Positions 16,452 through 26,212 are shown, counted from the first letter of the stretch. The stretch: 64,000 nt of DNA from Falsihalocynthiibacter arcticus (GCF_000812665.2 NZ_CP014327.1:3253501-3317500), one strand, 5' to 3'. The notes: generated from the sequence alone by a model not told the origin. A program made the numbers and translations.

Positions 16452-16494
16452 GCGTTATGTTTGCTGACGCAGAAACTTTTCTTTTACATAACGC
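16452..16494. promoter_or_regulatory. Candidate LacI-type operator pair
   Basis: GCGTTATGT (16452-16460) and its exact reverse complement ACATAACGC (16486-16494) lie in the divergent promoter region between the LacI gene and the glycoside operon. A 9-bp perfect inverted repeat here is a good candidate for regulator binding or two operator half-sites. No experimental support. Confidence 0.4.
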
Positions 16495-16563
16495 TTTACC
16501 TAACGGTATTTCACATGGTGATGTAAAGGAAGAAAATATCAACAAAGTTCTGGGAGGAACAGC

Positions 16564-18456
16564 ATGAATAGGATCGGTAGACGTAGCTTTATTATTTCGA
16601 CAACTGCCATTGCAGGGATCGCGCTGAGCGGTATTCCGGCATTTTCTCAAGACGGTGATTTACCCTCTCTGGAAAACAGGATTCCTGAAAATCCCTTAAT
16701 AATAACGCCTACTGATAGGCCGGGTCAGCAAGGCGGTACTTGGAATCATGCCTTGGTTGGGGGCGGGTCGCTCTCGATGCTGATCCGCTATCAAGCTTAT
16801 GAACCGCTCGTGCGGTTTACGCCCGATTGGACGGGGCTTGAGCCTAACGTTGCAGAAAGTTATGAAGTTAATGATGACTCTACTGTCTATACGTTCCACC
16901 TTCGCAAAGGGCATAAATGGTCGGACGGCGCACCTTACACGACGGAAGACATCCGTTTTTGGTATGAAGATATCTTTCAAGATCCCGATGCGCCTTCGAC
17001 AAAGGGCCAGAGCTATTGGCAGGCTGACGGCAAAGTCGCAAAACTCGAGATTGTGGATGAAACCACCTTCCGCGTTGTCTTTGATTCACCTAACGGTTTC
17101 TTTGCTCAAGGGCTTGCTTGGGCCAATCAGGACCAGCTGACAAAGGCTCCTGCGCATTACCTCAAGCAATTCCATATTCGCTACAACCCTGACGCAAACA
17201 AACTGGCACAAGAGCGTGGTTTTGACAGCTGGGTCGCACTGTTTGCGCGTGAGCATGGTTTAGACGAGGATAATGTTCACTTCCAGAACTCAGCCCGCCC
17301 AACTCTGAACGCTTGGAAGTTCACCACGGCTCCGGGCGAGGATACCGAGCGCGCAATCGCAGAACGTAACCCCTATTATCACAAGGTTGATACGGAGGGC
17401 ACACAGTTGCCATACTTCGATCAGGTGGTGTACCAAATGGTGTCCGATCCTGAGGTTCTATTGTTGAAAACCCTTCAGGGGGAGATCGACATGATGGACC
17501 AATACATTGCCTCCCCTGCGAACAAGCCTGTGTTGTTTGATGGCAAGGAAAACGGTAACTATGATTTCTACACCCTAAAAGAGACCGCCGCGAATGTTAT
17601 GGTGTTTCAGTTGAACTTGAACCACAACGATCCGGTCAAAAATGAGCTGTATAACAAGATCGAATTCCGTCAGGCGCTTTCGTTAGCGATCAACCGTCAG
17701 GACCTGATTGATGCGGTGTTTGTGGGGCAGGGTGCGCCAGCGCAACCATCGATCAACCCTGATGATCCGCTGTATAATGAGCGTTTGGCGACGCAGTATA
17801 CGGAGTATAATCCTGACCTCGCAAACGAGATGTTGGATGCGATTGTGCCTGAGCGGGACAGTGATGGTTATCGCCTCGATCCGTCAGGGCGGAGGTTGTC
17901 GATTCTGTTTGAGATTGATCAGGTGCGTTCGACCTTTATTGATATGTTCGAGTTGGCCATCCCAATGTTTCAGGCTGTCGGTATTGACGCTCAGATCCGC
18001 ACTATGGATCGCAGCCTGTGGGAAACGAGGGTGCGAAATGGCCGCGACTTTGATGCTTCGGCCCATCAGTTTGGGGCCAATGGCGGCATCGCGGCGATGC
18101 TCGATCCTCGGTATTTCGTGCCGTACAATAGCAACTCGATCTATGCCCCTGGTTGGTCACTTTATTACAGTTCGCCCGAAAGCCCGAATGCGATTGAACC
18201 TCCGCAGGAAATTAAGGATCAACAACAACGTTATCGCGACTTGCTTGCCACGGGCGACGTTGCGGAGCAGCAGGTCATTATGGCCGAAATCCTTGAAGCT
18301 GCGGCTGATCAGTTCTTGGTCTTTGGCGTCTCGTTGCCGCCTGACGGGTACGGCGTCGTTAAGAATGACATGGTAAACACCATGCCCGTGATGCCGAACA
18401 ACTTTGGCTGGCCAACCCCTGGTCCTTCGCGACCAGAGCAGTTCTTTAAAAACTAA
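16564..18456 (+). CDS. Opp-type ABC transporter substrate-binding protein (glycoside locus)
   Basis: 630 residues with a strong GGGAGG eight bases before ATG 16564. The N-terminus has a twin-arginine signal (RRSFIISTTAIAGIALSG, cleavage near AFS). The remainder is an SBP_bac_5 fold: a WNHALVGGGSLS strand, YEPLVRFTPDWTGLEPNVAE, the HLRKGHKWSDGAPYTTEDI block, then FRQALSLAINRQDLID. Family members bind peptides, but several bind oligosaccharides. The neighbouring glycosidases and LacI regulator argue for a sugar or glycoside. A pair of hairpins directly after the stop may raise its mRNA level relative to downstream genes. Confidence 0.88.
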   Translation: MNRIGRRSFIISTTAIAGIALSGIPAFSQDGDLPSLENRIPENPLIITPTDRPGQQGGTWNHALVGGGSLSMLIRYQAYEPLVRFTPDWTGLEPNVAESYEVNDDSTVYTFHLRKGHKWSDGAPYTTEDIRFWYEDIFQDPDAPSTKGQSYWQADGKVAKLEIVDETTFRVVFDSPNGFFAQGLAWANQDQLTKAPAHYLKQFHIRYNPDANKLAQERGFDSWVALFAREHGLDEDNVHFQNSARPTLNAWKFTTAPGEDTERAIAERNPYYHKVDTEGTQLPYFDQVVYQMVSDPEVLLLKTLQGEIDMMDQYIASPANKPVLFDGKENGNYDFYTLKETAANVMVFQLNLNHNDPVKNELYNKIEFRQALSLAINRQDLIDAVFVGQGAPAQPSINPDDPLYNERLATQYTEYNPDLANEMLDAIVPERDSDGYRLDPSGRRLSILFEIDQVRSTFIDMFELAIPMFQAVGIDAQIRTMDRSLWETRVRNGRDFDASAHQFGANGGIAAMLDPRYFVPYNSNSIYAPGWSLYYSSPESPNAIEPPQEIKDQQQRYRDLLATGDVAEQQVIMAEILEAAADQFLVFGVSLPPDGYGVVKNDMVNTMPVMPNNFGWPTPGPSRPEQFFKN

Positions 18457-18511
18457 TCCGCTACTTTAGGATTAGTGCGTGGCTTTGGACGCTCCCTTCA
18501 AAGCCACGCAC
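18453..18511 (+). promoter_or_regulatory. Tandem hairpins between binding-protein and glycosidase genes
   Basis: Two perfect inverted repeats: CTAATCC/GGATTAG (18453-18459/18469-18475, overlapping the stop codon), and a 13-bp stem GTGCGTGGCTTTG/CAAAGCCACGCAC (18475-18487/18499-18511) with an 11-base loop. They share base 18475. There is no T-run, so mRNA 3'-end protection or partial termination is more likely than full termination. The next gene starts 29 bp later. Confidence 0.65.
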
Positions 18512-18539
18512 AGAACCCAAAATTATTTGAGAGAATACA

Positions 18540-20654
18540 ATGCCCGCAATGAGCCCTGATCCCGCACGCCTACTGCGCAGTCCCGAATGGTATCGCGATG
18601 CTACGCGCTGGACACAACTGACGCTTGCGGAGGATGATCCTATCAAGTTTGATGTCGATGAATGGATCGATGTATTTCGTCGAACAGGGTCAAACGCGGC
18701 GTGCCTAAGTGCGGGTGGCTATGTCGCCTATTACCCGACAAAAGTTCCTTTCCATTATCGCAGCAAGTTTTTAGGGGATACCGACCCGTTCGGAGCGCTT
18801 GTCGACGGGGCCCGAGGCCTTGATATGCATGTGATGGCGCGGGTAGACCCGCACGCTATTCATGATGATGCGGCAAAGGCACATCCGGAATGGGTGGCCG
18901 TTGATGCGGCAGGAAATCCGCGCCGCCATTGGGCATTCCCAGAAGCATGGGTGACGTGCGCCTATGGTGATTACAACATGGAGTATATGCCTGAAATCGT
19001 ACGCGAAATCGTGCGCGAGTATGACATCGATGCGGTGTTTGCTAATCGCTGGCAAGGTCACGGTATTTGCTATTGTGAGGGTTGCGCACGTAGGTTTTTT
19101 GATGCGTCTGGCCTTGCTTTACCCCAAGCTGGAAACTCAGAGGATCTCGCATGGCGGGCGTGGGTGGCATGGCGACGTGAACGGCTGACAACGATGGTTG
19201 TTGAATGGGATCGTGCCGTGCAAGCGATCCGGCCTAATGCGAGCTTTATTCCCAATATGGGTGGGGCATCGCTGATGGAATTTGATCTTGAAACGATTAA
19301 AGCGCATTGCCCATTCCTTGTTGTCGATCATCAGGGGCGCCACGGGGTTGAGCCTGTCTGGATGGCGGGGCGCAATGCCAAGCGGATTCGGGCGACCTTG
19401 CGCGATCGACCCGTGATTTTGATTACTTCGGTTGGACCAGAAGAACCGGTGCATCGCTGGAAGGACTCGGTGACGACGGGCCCTGAAATGACCACTTGGA
19501 TCGCCGATGGCGCCGCGCATGGGATGTTGCCATGGTTCACCAAATTTAATGGGGTTATTCCAGATCCACGTTGGATTGAACCCGTGGCAGAAGGTTTTGA
19601 TCTTCACGCTCGTTTGGAACCAGCCTTAACCACAACGGAACCTGCTTGTGAAATCGCAATTCTAGACGCAACAACGACTTTGCGTATGCATGACTGGAAT
19701 AGTCGTGATGCAGCCGAAGCTGACGAAAAGGGGTTTTGTCACGCATTGGTCGAGGCGGGGCTGGCATTCGAATTTGTCTCGGATCACGCGATGACGGACG
19801 AGATGTTAGATCGGTTTAAGGTTCTGATCTTGCCAAATGCACTGTGCCTTTCCGATGCGCAGTGTGCGGTGATTTCGGCATGGGTTGGCCGTGGTGGCAA
19901 TCTTATTGTCGCGGGAGAAAGCGCTATGGCGACCGAAGATGGCACGCCGCGCGATGAATGTGGGCTGGCGCCTTCGCTTGGCACGCGGGTCATCTCTGCT
20001 CCACGCGGCCCTGTTAAAAATACCTACGTTGAGGTTTGTGGCGATCATCCGGTGAATGCTGGTTACGAAGGCGCTGCTCGGATTATTGGCGGTATTCGTC
20101 TTGTTGGTATTGAGGCGGGGACGGGGGCGGATACGCCGTTCCTTTATGTTCCTGATTTTCCCGATCTCCCGATGGAGGAAGTCTATCCCCGCGAGGCAGC
20201 AACCGCACCCGCAGTTGTTGTACGCCAGACTCCAGCAGGAGGACGCGTAGCACATATTCCGTGGAATATCGGCGCAACTTACTGGGAGGTGCAAGCCAAG
20301 GACCACCAACGTCTCATTGAAAATACCGTCCGTTGGGCGTTGGGTGGCCCGTCTATGGTCGAAATTTCGGGCAAAGGCATTTTGGATGTTGGGGTGCGAC
20401 AAGGGAAGACCGAGATGCTGGTTTCTCTCGTTAATTTAACCAACCCAATGATGTGGAAAGCCCCGATCCACGAGATTTATCCCGTCGGCACCCAAAACGT
20501 ATCGATTGCGATGAAAGGTGGCGAAACAAACGTCAAAGCGTATTTGCCGATAGCAGGATGTGCGGCCAAAGTGACCCTACGCGATGGACGGGCCATTGTT
20601 ACCGTGCCGCAAATTGATATCGTCGAAGCCGTACATCTGACTTGGGAGGAATAA
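18540..20654 (+). CDS. GHL6-like glycoside hydrolase candidate with beta-galactosidase-type trimerisation domain
   Basis: 704 residues. Residues about 15-330 follow the pattern of 'hypothetical glycosyl hydrolase 6' TIM barrels: a GGYVAYYPTKVPFHYRSKF strand, MHVMARVDPH, HPEWVAVDAAGNPRRHW, WVTCAYGDYNMEYMPEIVRE, YDIDAVFANRWQGHGICYCE and GCARRFF. Residues about 400-480 resemble the flavodoxin-like trimerisation domain of GH42 enzymes (FKVLILPNALCLSDAQ, then WVGRGGNLIVAGES). The C-terminus is beta-rich. No signal peptide is seen, so it acts in the cytoplasm on imported substrate. The family has no firm catalytic assignment; candidate acids are Asp and Glu in the DIDAVF and CYCEGC strands. The gene sits between the binding protein and the permeases. 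Confidence 0.75.
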   Translation: MPAMSPDPARLLRSPEWYRDATRWTQLTLAEDDPIKFDVDEWIDVFRRTGSNAACLSAGGYVAYYPTKVPFHYRSKFLGDTDPFGALVDGARGLDMHVMARVDPHAIHDDAAKAHPEWVAVDAAGNPRRHWAFPEAWVTCAYGDYNMEYMPEIVREIVREYDIDAVFANRWQGHGICYCEGCARRFFDASGLALPQAGNSEDLAWRAWVAWRRERLTTMVVEWDRAVQAIRPNASFIPNMGGASLMEFDLETIKAHCPFLVVDHQGRHGVEPVWMAGRNAKRIRATLRDRPVILITSVGPEEPVHRWKDSVTTGPEMTTWIADGAAHGMLPWFTKFNGVIPDPRWIEPVAEGFDLHARLEPALTTTEPACEIAILDATTTLRMHDWNSRDAAEADEKGFCHALVEAGLAFEFVSDHAMTDEMLDRFKVLILPNALCLSDAQCAVISAWVGRGGNLIVAGESAMATEDGTPRDECGLAPSLGTRVISAPRGPVKNTYVEVCGDHPVNAGYEGAARIIGGIRLVGIEAGTGADTPFLYVPDFPDLPMEEVYPREAATAPAVVVRQTPAGGRVAHIPWNIGATYWEVQAKDHQRLIENTVRWALGGPSMVEISGKGILDVGVRQGKTEMLVSLVNLTNPMMWKAPIHEIYPVGTQNVSIAMKGGETNVKAYLPIAGCAAKVTLRDGRAIVTVPQIDIVEAVHLTWEE

Positions 20655-20659
20655 GCGTA

Positions 20660-21646
20660 ATGTGGGGCTATTTTCTGAAACGAATATTGCTCATGGTGCC
20701 GACAATGTTCGGTATCTCGGTGATTTCATTTTTCATCATCCAGTTACCGCCGGGGGATTATTTGACCTCGCTTTTGGCCTCAATGGCTGACAGCGGCCAA
20801 ACCGTTGACCCAGCCGAGATTGCACGGATGCGGGCAACCTATGGTCTGGATGACCCTATGGCTGTTCAGTATTTGAAATGGATCAGTGGCATCGTGCTGC
20901 GCGGCGATTTTGGCTACTCCTTTGAATGGGGTCGCCCCGTGAGCGAATTGATTTGGGACCGCATGGGGGCCACGCTTTCGGTGTCTCTGGCGGCCTTGGT
21001 GTTTGTTTGGGCAGTGTCATTGCCGATTGGTATTTACTCCGCGGTCCGTCGCCATTCCGTGGGCGATCATGTCGCAACATTCTTTGGCTTTCTGGGGTTG
21101 GCGATACCGAATTTCATCCTCGCCCTTACCCTGATGTATGTGAGCTACAAGTATTTTGGACAGAGCGTAGGCGGGCTTTTCTCGCCCGAGTTTATTGGTG
21201 TCGATTGGTCATGGGCACGGGTTTGGGACCTCATGAAACACCTGTGGATTCCAGTGATTGTGATCGGAACCTCCGGCACAGCTGCCCTCATTCGTATTCT
21301 GCGCGCTAATCTGACCGATGAGCTGTCAAAACCCTACGTTGTTACCGCGCGGGCCAAGGGGCTTTCCGAATATAAAGTGATCATGCGCTATCCTGTACGC
21401 ATCGCGCTCAATCCGTTTGTCTCTGCGATTGGCTGGGTTTTGCCACAACTAATCTCGGGCGTAACCATCACTGCGATTGTTTTGAACCTACCAACCGCAG
21501 GGCCGTTGTTACTGCGCGCTCTGGTTAGTCAGGACATGTATTTGGCCGGAAGTTTCATTCTTTTGATGGGGGTTTTGACCCTGATTGGGATGTTGGTCTC
21601 TGATCTTCTGCTCGCGCTGCTTGATCCACGAATAAGGTTTACCTAA
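20660..21646 (+). CDS. Opp-type ABC transporter permease 1 (glycoside locus)
   Basis: 328 residues from ATG 20660, with GGGAGGA at 20644-20650; the longer TTG frame from 20642 would use that ribosome-binding site as coding sequence. DppB/OppB architecture: an N-terminal helix (LLMVPTMFGISVISFFIIQL), a periplasmic loop with GDYLTSLLASMADSG, then five further helices. The cytoplasmic coupling loop reads YVVTARAKGLSEYKVIMRYP, the EAA motif that contacts the ATPase. It overlaps the second permease by one base (TAATG). Confidence 0.9.
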   Translation: MWGYFLKRILLMVPTMFGISVISFFIIQLPPGDYLTSLLASMADSGQTVDPAEIARMRATYGLDDPMAVQYLKWISGIVLRGDFGYSFEWGRPVSELIWDRMGATLSVSLAALVFVWAVSLPIGIYSAVRRHSVGDHVATFFGFLGLAIPNFILALTLMYVSYKYFGQSVGGLFSPEFIGVDWSWARVWDLMKHLWIPVIVIGTSGTAALIRILRANLTDELSKPYVVTARAKGLSEYKVIMRYPVRIALNPFVSAIGWVLPQLISGVTITAIVLNLPTAGPLLLRALVSQDMYLAGSFILLMGVLTLIGMLVSDLLLALLDPRIRFT

Positions 21647-22815
21647 TGGAAAATACATCTCAGCTCCTCGAAGAAACAGGCCCCGCGATAAGCCCCCTTC
21701 GCCCCGGTGACGACTCAAATAAAATCGCGGTTTCGGGTCAGTGGACACTTATTAGGCAGAAGTTCTTTTCTAACAAAGTGGCGGTCTTTGCCGGCATCGT
21801 GGTACTCTTGTTCTACTTTATCGGATTGTTTGCCGAGTTTTTGGCCCCGACCTCGCCGACTTTGGCGCAACCGCGCGTCACCTATGCGCCGCCGCAAAGC
21901 ATTGATTTCTTTGTGACCAATGAGGTGGATGAACGGCAATGGTTGCCACACGTCAAAGGGTACACGATGACGGTGAATCAAGAGTCTTTGCGTCGGTCCT
22001 TTGCCATTGATGAAACCGCGATTATTCCGATTGGGCTTTTTGTTGAGGGTACGCCCTATCGTATGTGGGGCATGTTCGAAATGGACACCCATCTGGTTGG
22101 CCCGATTGACCCAAGCCACAATATGAACTTGCTAGGAACCGACAGCCTTGGTCGCGACCTCCTTAGCCGGCTGATCTATGGCACGCGTATTTCGATGTCT
22201 ATTGGCTTGATTGGGGTGGTCTCAAGCCTGATCATCGGTGTCGTTCTTGGGGCGCTCTCTGGGTATTATGGCGGTTGGACCGATATCGTGATCCAGCGCT
22301 TGATTGAGGTAATAAGTGCATTGCCCACCATTCCGCTCTGGCTCGGACTTGCCGCGGCAGTACCTATCACGTGGTCGCCGATAACGGTGTATTTTATGGT
22401 GACCTTGATCGTATCGCTGCTGGCCTGGACGGGTCTGGCGCGAGAAGTGCGAGGTCGGTTTTTGGCCCTGCGCAGCGAAGACTTCGTCACGGCGGCAATC
22501 TTGGACGGCTCGAGCCAACGGCGCGTGATTTTTCGCCATATTCTACCGTCCCTAACGTCGCATATTCTCGCCGTGGTGACTCTCGCGATACCAACAATGA
22601 TCGTCGCCGAAACCGCGTTGTCGTTCCTTGGGATTGGGTTGAAATCACCGGTCGTCAGCTGGGGTGTTCTCCTCCAAGATGCACAGAATATCCGCGCGGT
22701 GGCGACCGCACCTTGGTTGCTGGTTTGGCCCGCAGGAGCGGTGGTTCTGACCGTCCTTTCTTTCAACTTTCTAGGGGATGGGATGCGCGACGCCGCTGAC
22801 CCATATTCTACATGA
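21646..22815 (+). CDS. Opp-type ABC transporter permease 2 (glycoside locus)
   Basis: 389 residues, DppC/OppC type. The first helix (VAVFAGIVVLLFYFIGLFAE) is followed by an unusually long periplasmic segment of about 110 residues (residues 65-170). It contains WLPHVKGYTMTVNQESL and leads to the conserved NLLGTDSLGRDLLSRLIYGT block. The EAA loop is seen as EDFVTAAILDGSSQRRVIFR. Long inserted loops of this type occur in permeases for larger solutes. The stop overlaps the ATPase start by 4 bp (ATGA). Confidence 0.9.
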   Translation: MENTSQLLEETGPAISPLRPGDDSNKIAVSGQWTLIRQKFFSNKVAVFAGIVVLLFYFIGLFAEFLAPTSPTLAQPRVTYAPPQSIDFFVTNEVDERQWLPHVKGYTMTVNQESLRRSFAIDETAIIPIGLFVEGTPYRMWGMFEMDTHLVGPIDPSHNMNLLGTDSLGRDLLSRLIYGTRISMSIGLIGVVSSLIIGVVLGALSGYYGGWTDIVIQRLIEVISALPTIPLWLGLAAAVPITWSPITVYFMVTLIVSLLAWTGLAREVRGRFLALRSEDFVTAAILDGSSQRRVIFRHILPSLTSHILAVVTLAIPTMIVAETALSFLGIGLKSPVVSWGVLLQDAQNIRAVATAPWLLVWPAGAVVLTVLSFNFLGDGMRDAADPYST

Positions 22816-24536
22816 ACGCGATATTGGAACAGCATAAAATGAGACAAGATCCAGTTCTGACAGTGCGCGATTTGAGTGTGGATTTTCATCTTCGTACACA
22901 TATCCTACATGCGGTGCGTGACGTGAGTTTTGACCTCTATCCTGGGAAAACCCTGTGCCTTGTGGGGGAAAGCGGGTCAGGAAAATCGGTAACGGCGCGT
23001 GCGCTTTTGCGGCTGATAGATCCGCAAGCAAAAGTGGCGGGTGGCGAGATTACTTTACACGGGGCCGATGGTGCGACACGCCTTGATACAATGGAGCCGA
23101 ATAGTCGTGAAATCCGCGCCGTGCGCGGAGGGCGGATTGGCCTGATTTTTCAAGAACCAATGTCGTCTCTTTCACCCGTGCGAACAATTGGCGCCCAGAT
23201 TGTAGAAGCATTGTTGCTGCACCGTCAGATGACCAAGGCCGAGGCCAAAGCCGAGACCGTCAATTTGTTGCGGCAGGTTGAGATTGCGCATCCCGAGAAG
23301 ATGGCAGACCGCTACACCTTCGAGTTTTCTGGCGGTATGCGGCAGAGGGCGATGATTGCAATGGCCCTCGCGTGTGATCCCGACATCCTTATAGCAGACG
23401 AACCTACAACCGCACTTGATGTGACCACACAGGCCGAGATCATGGACTTGATCGCTCGCCTTCAAGCCGAGCGCGGCATGGCCATGTTGATGATTACGCA
23501 TGACCTCGGGCTTGTGGCTGAAGTGGCTGACCATGTTGCTGTCATGCGATGGGGAAAAATCGTTGAGCAAGGTCCGGTGGATGATGTTTTCCACGCGGCC
23601 CAACATCCTTATACAAAGGCCCTCCTTGCGGCGACCCTGCGGCTTGATACTGCTGGAAAACGGCTTGCACCTGAAAATACGGGCATACCTTTGTTGTCCG
23701 CGCGCGGCCTTACCAAAGGATACGGTGTCAAGAATTGGCGCGGCAAACAAAGCTTTGGAATTATGGCCGTGGAGGACGCGAGCCTTGATCTTTGGCCCGG
23801 CGAAAACCTCGGCATTGTTGGCGAAAGTGGGTCTGGAAAAACGACTTTAGGGCGGATGCTCTTGCGGATTATCGAACCGTCGAGGGGGAACATTCAATGG
23901 AACGGTGATACGAACGCCGAAGATGTCACCAAAATGGCGCGCCCTGAATTGGCCCGATATCGCTCGGCTGTTAGGTTGGTATTTCAGGACCCGTTTGCTT
24001 CGCTCAATCCTCGTATGACGGTGAAGCAAGTGATTGCTGATCCCCTAATTGTTGCAGGCGAGATGAACGGCGCTCAGGTTGATGCCCGTGTTGAGGAGTT
24101 GCTGGAACTGGTTGGTTTGGATCGTTCCGCGATGGAGCGGTATCCGCACGCATTTTCGGGTGGTCAACGCCAACGGATCAGCATTGCCCGCGCGTTAGCT
24201 TTGAACCCGCGTATTATCATTGCTGACGAAGCAACCTCTGCACTCGATGTGTCTATTCGCGCTCAGGTTCTAGATTTGTTACTGGAGTTGCAAACGCGCC
24301 TCGACTTGAGCTTTATATTTATCGCGCATGACATCTCGGTGGTTCGATATTTCTGTGATCGAGTCGCCGTCATGCACAAGGGTCGGATCGTTGAAACGGG
24401 TCCCGCCGAGCAAATCTGCACAGCTCCCAACGAGCTTTACACCCAAAGCTTAATCTCTGCTGTTCCCAATCCCGATCCGCGCAATCGGCGGATGCTCCAC
24501 CGCACGCGTTTTAACGCTGAAGCAGCGACTGTTTAA
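22812..24536 (+). CDS. Double ATP-binding protein of Opp-type transporter (glycoside locus)
   Basis: 574 residues with two complete nucleotide-binding domains, equivalent to OppD fused to OppF. The first has Walker A GESGSGKS, signature FSGGMRQRAM and Walker B DILIADEPTTALD. The second has GESGSGKTT, FSGGQRQRIS and IIIADEATSALD. Each ends in the oligopeptide-family tail (HPYTKALLAAT; NELYTQSLISAVPNP). The fusion means the importer consists of one ATPase polypeptide with the two permeases. The gene overlaps permease 2 by 4 bp. Confidence 0.92.
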   Translation: MNAILEQHKMRQDPVLTVRDLSVDFHLRTHILHAVRDVSFDLYPGKTLCLVGESGSGKSVTARALLRLIDPQAKVAGGEITLHGADGATRLDTMEPNSREIRAVRGGRIGLIFQEPMSSLSPVRTIGAQIVEALLLHRQMTKAEAKAETVNLLRQVEIAHPEKMADRYTFEFSGGMRQRAMIAMALACDPDILIADEPTTALDVTTQAEIMDLIARLQAERGMAMLMITHDLGLVAEVADHVAVMRWGKIVEQGPVDDVFHAAQHPYTKALLAATLRLDTAGKRLAPENTGIPLLSARGLTKGYGVKNWRGKQSFGIMAVEDASLDLWPGENLGIVGESGSGKTTLGRMLLRIIEPSRGNIQWNGDTNAEDVTKMARPELARYRSAVRLVFQDPFASLNPRMTVKQVIADPLIVAGEMNGAQVDARVEELLELVGLDRSAMERYPHAFSGGQRQRISIARALALNPRIIIADEATSALDVSIRAQVLDLLLELQTRLDLSFIFIAHDISVVRYFCDRVAVMHKGRIVETGPAEQICTAPNELYTQSLISAVPNPDPRNRRMLHRTRFNAEAATV

Positions 24537-24557
24537 CAAGATTACCACGAGGATAAG

Positions 24558-25343
24558 ATGCCAAAATTTTGCGCCAACCTATCAATGTTATATACTGAAC
24601 ATGCGTTTCTTGATCGTTTTGCCGCTGCTGCTGCTGACGGCTTTACAGGGGTCGAATATATTGGTCCCTATGACTACCCAGAAGTAGACGTCGCGGCGGC
24701 GTTAACGGGGGCAGGGCAGACGCAAGTCTTGTTCAACCTACCAGCTGGAGATTGGGCTGGCGGGGAGCGGGGCATCGGATGTTTGCCTGACCGTGTCGAG
24801 GAGTTTCAGGTGAGTGTTGAGATCGCGCTGCGGTATGCCGCGGCGCTCGGTTGCACTCAGATTAACTGCTTGGCGGGAATTGCTCCTGTGGGTGCGAACC
24901 AAGAGGAGCTTGAGGCCGTACTCATCAGCAACTTGAAATACGCGGCTCCACGAATGGCCGCAGCAGGTGTCAAATTACTACTTGAGCCGATCAATACACG
25001 CGACATACCAGGATTTTTCTTAAGCCGTGTGGATCATGCACTTCGTATCATTGAGGCCGTTAGGCATGAGAACCTTTGGTTACAGTATGATTTCTATCAT
25101 GCGCAGATCATGCAAGGTGATTTGATCCCAACATTTGAGCGGCACCAAAGCCGTATTGCGCACGTCCAGATTGCCGATCACCCAGGCCGTCACGAGCCGG
25201 GGACGGGCGAAATAAACCACTCATACCTACTTCAAAGCCTTGATCGGCTTGCCTACGACGGCTGGGTCGGTTGCGAATACAAACCCCGCACCAGCACCTC
25301 CGCAGGGCTGGGGTGGATGAAAGAAATGGGAGTGAAGGCATGA
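24558..25343 (+). CDS. hyi: Hydroxypyruvate isomerase
   Basis: 261 residues, a TIM-barrel xylose-isomerase-like enzyme. The opening PKFCANLSMLYTE and barrel segments FTGVEYIGPYDYP, LLLEPINTRDIPGFFL (metal-binding Glu), LQYDFYHAQIMQGD (Asp/His) and HVQIADHPGRHEPGTGEINH match the Hyi/OtnI family. Hyi interconverts hydroxypyruvate and tartronate semialdehyde; OtnI acts on 2-oxo-tetronates. The directly following reductase, which overlaps by 4 bp, fits the tartronate semialdehyde route to D-glycerate. ACGAGGAT upstream is the likely ribosome-binding site. Confidence 0.85.
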   Translation: MPKFCANLSMLYTEHAFLDRFAAAAADGFTGVEYIGPYDYPEVDVAAALTGAGQTQVLFNLPAGDWAGGERGIGCLPDRVEEFQVSVEIALRYAAALGCTQINCLAGIAPVGANQEELEAVLISNLKYAAPRMAAAGVKLLLEPINTRDIPGFFLSRVDHALRIIEAVRHENLWLQYDFYHAQIMQGDLIPTFERHQSRIAHVQIADHPGRHEPGTGEINHSYLLQSLDRLAYDGWVGCEYKPRTSTSAGLGWMKEMGVKA

Positions 25344-26212
25344 AGATCGGATTTATTGGACTCGGTATCATGGGCCGCCCAATGGTAGGTCACCTGATCG
25401 CGGCGGGGCATGACGTTTTTCTGCATCGGGTAAAAGAGGTGAGCCAAGAACTGGTGACGGCTGGGGGCATTGCCCTCGATAGTGCTGCTGCAGTTGCGTC
25501 CGCTTCGGAGATTGTCATTTTGATGCTGCCAGATACGTCTGACGTCGAGGGGGTGCTTTTTGGCAAGGATGGCGTTGCGAGCGGGTTGCAAGATGGGGCG
25601 TTGGTGATTGACATGAGCTCCATATCCCCGGTCGAGACCAAGGTCTTTGCCGAAAGAATAACCGCACAAGGAGCGGATTGGGTTGATGCGCCTGTTTCGG
25701 GGGGCGAGGCTGGTGCCAAAAACGCTGCCCTAACGATCATGTGCGGCGGGACCGAAGCCGCCTTTGCCCGCGCTATGCCGATACTGGAAATTATGGGGAA
25801 ACGGATCACCCATATCGGGCCTTCTGGCGATGGACAGGTCGCCAAGGTTTGTAATCAAATCATCGTTGGCCTGACAATTGAGGCCGTGGCCGAGGCGCTG
25901 TTCCTTGCGGGAAAAGCAGGGGCAGATCCGTCCCGTGTGCGTGAAGCCTTGCTCGGCGGGTTTGCTGATAGCACCATTCTTAAGGTGCACGGTGAGCGAA
26001 TGATCGACGAGGCATTCACTCCAGGGTTTCGTATCAACCTTCACCGCAAGGATATGGGGTTAGCCGTTGATGCCGCACGTGCGTTGGATGTGGCCCTTCC
26101 CAATACGGCAATGGTGCACCAACTCATGGGGGCAGCGATTGGGCGAGGAGATGGCGACCTCGATCATTCAGCGATGATCCGCAACCTACAGGTACTTGCC
26201 TCTGGTGATTAA
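25340..26212 (+). CDS. garR: 2-hydroxy-3-oxopropionate reductase (tartronate semialdehyde reductase)
   Basis: 290 residues from ATG 25340 (overlap with hyi); the longer frame from 25271 is inside hyi. It is a beta-hydroxyacid dehydrogenase: the Rossmann GxGxxG is IGFIGLGIMGRPM, the substrate loop DAPVSGGEAGAKNAALTIMC contains the Ser-Gly-Gly, the catalytic Lys lies in GQVAKVCNQ, and the NLHRKDMGLAVD helix is present. It reduces tartronate semialdehyde to D-glycerate with NAD(P)H, feeding central metabolism through glycerate kinase, which is not in this window. Confidence 0.85.
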   Translation: MKIGFIGLGIMGRPMVGHLIAAGHDVFLHRVKEVSQELVTAGGIALDSAAAVASASEIVILMLPDTSDVEGVLFGKDGVASGLQDGALVIDMSSISPVETKVFAERITAQGADWVDAPVSGGEAGAKNAALTIMCGGTEAAFARAMPILEIMGKRITHIGPSGDGQVAKVCNQIIVGLTIEAVAEALFLAGKAGADPSRVREALLGGFADSTILKVHGERMIDEAFTPGFRINLHRKDMGLAVDAARALDVALPNTAMVHQLMGAAIGRGDGDLDHSAMIRNLQVLASGD

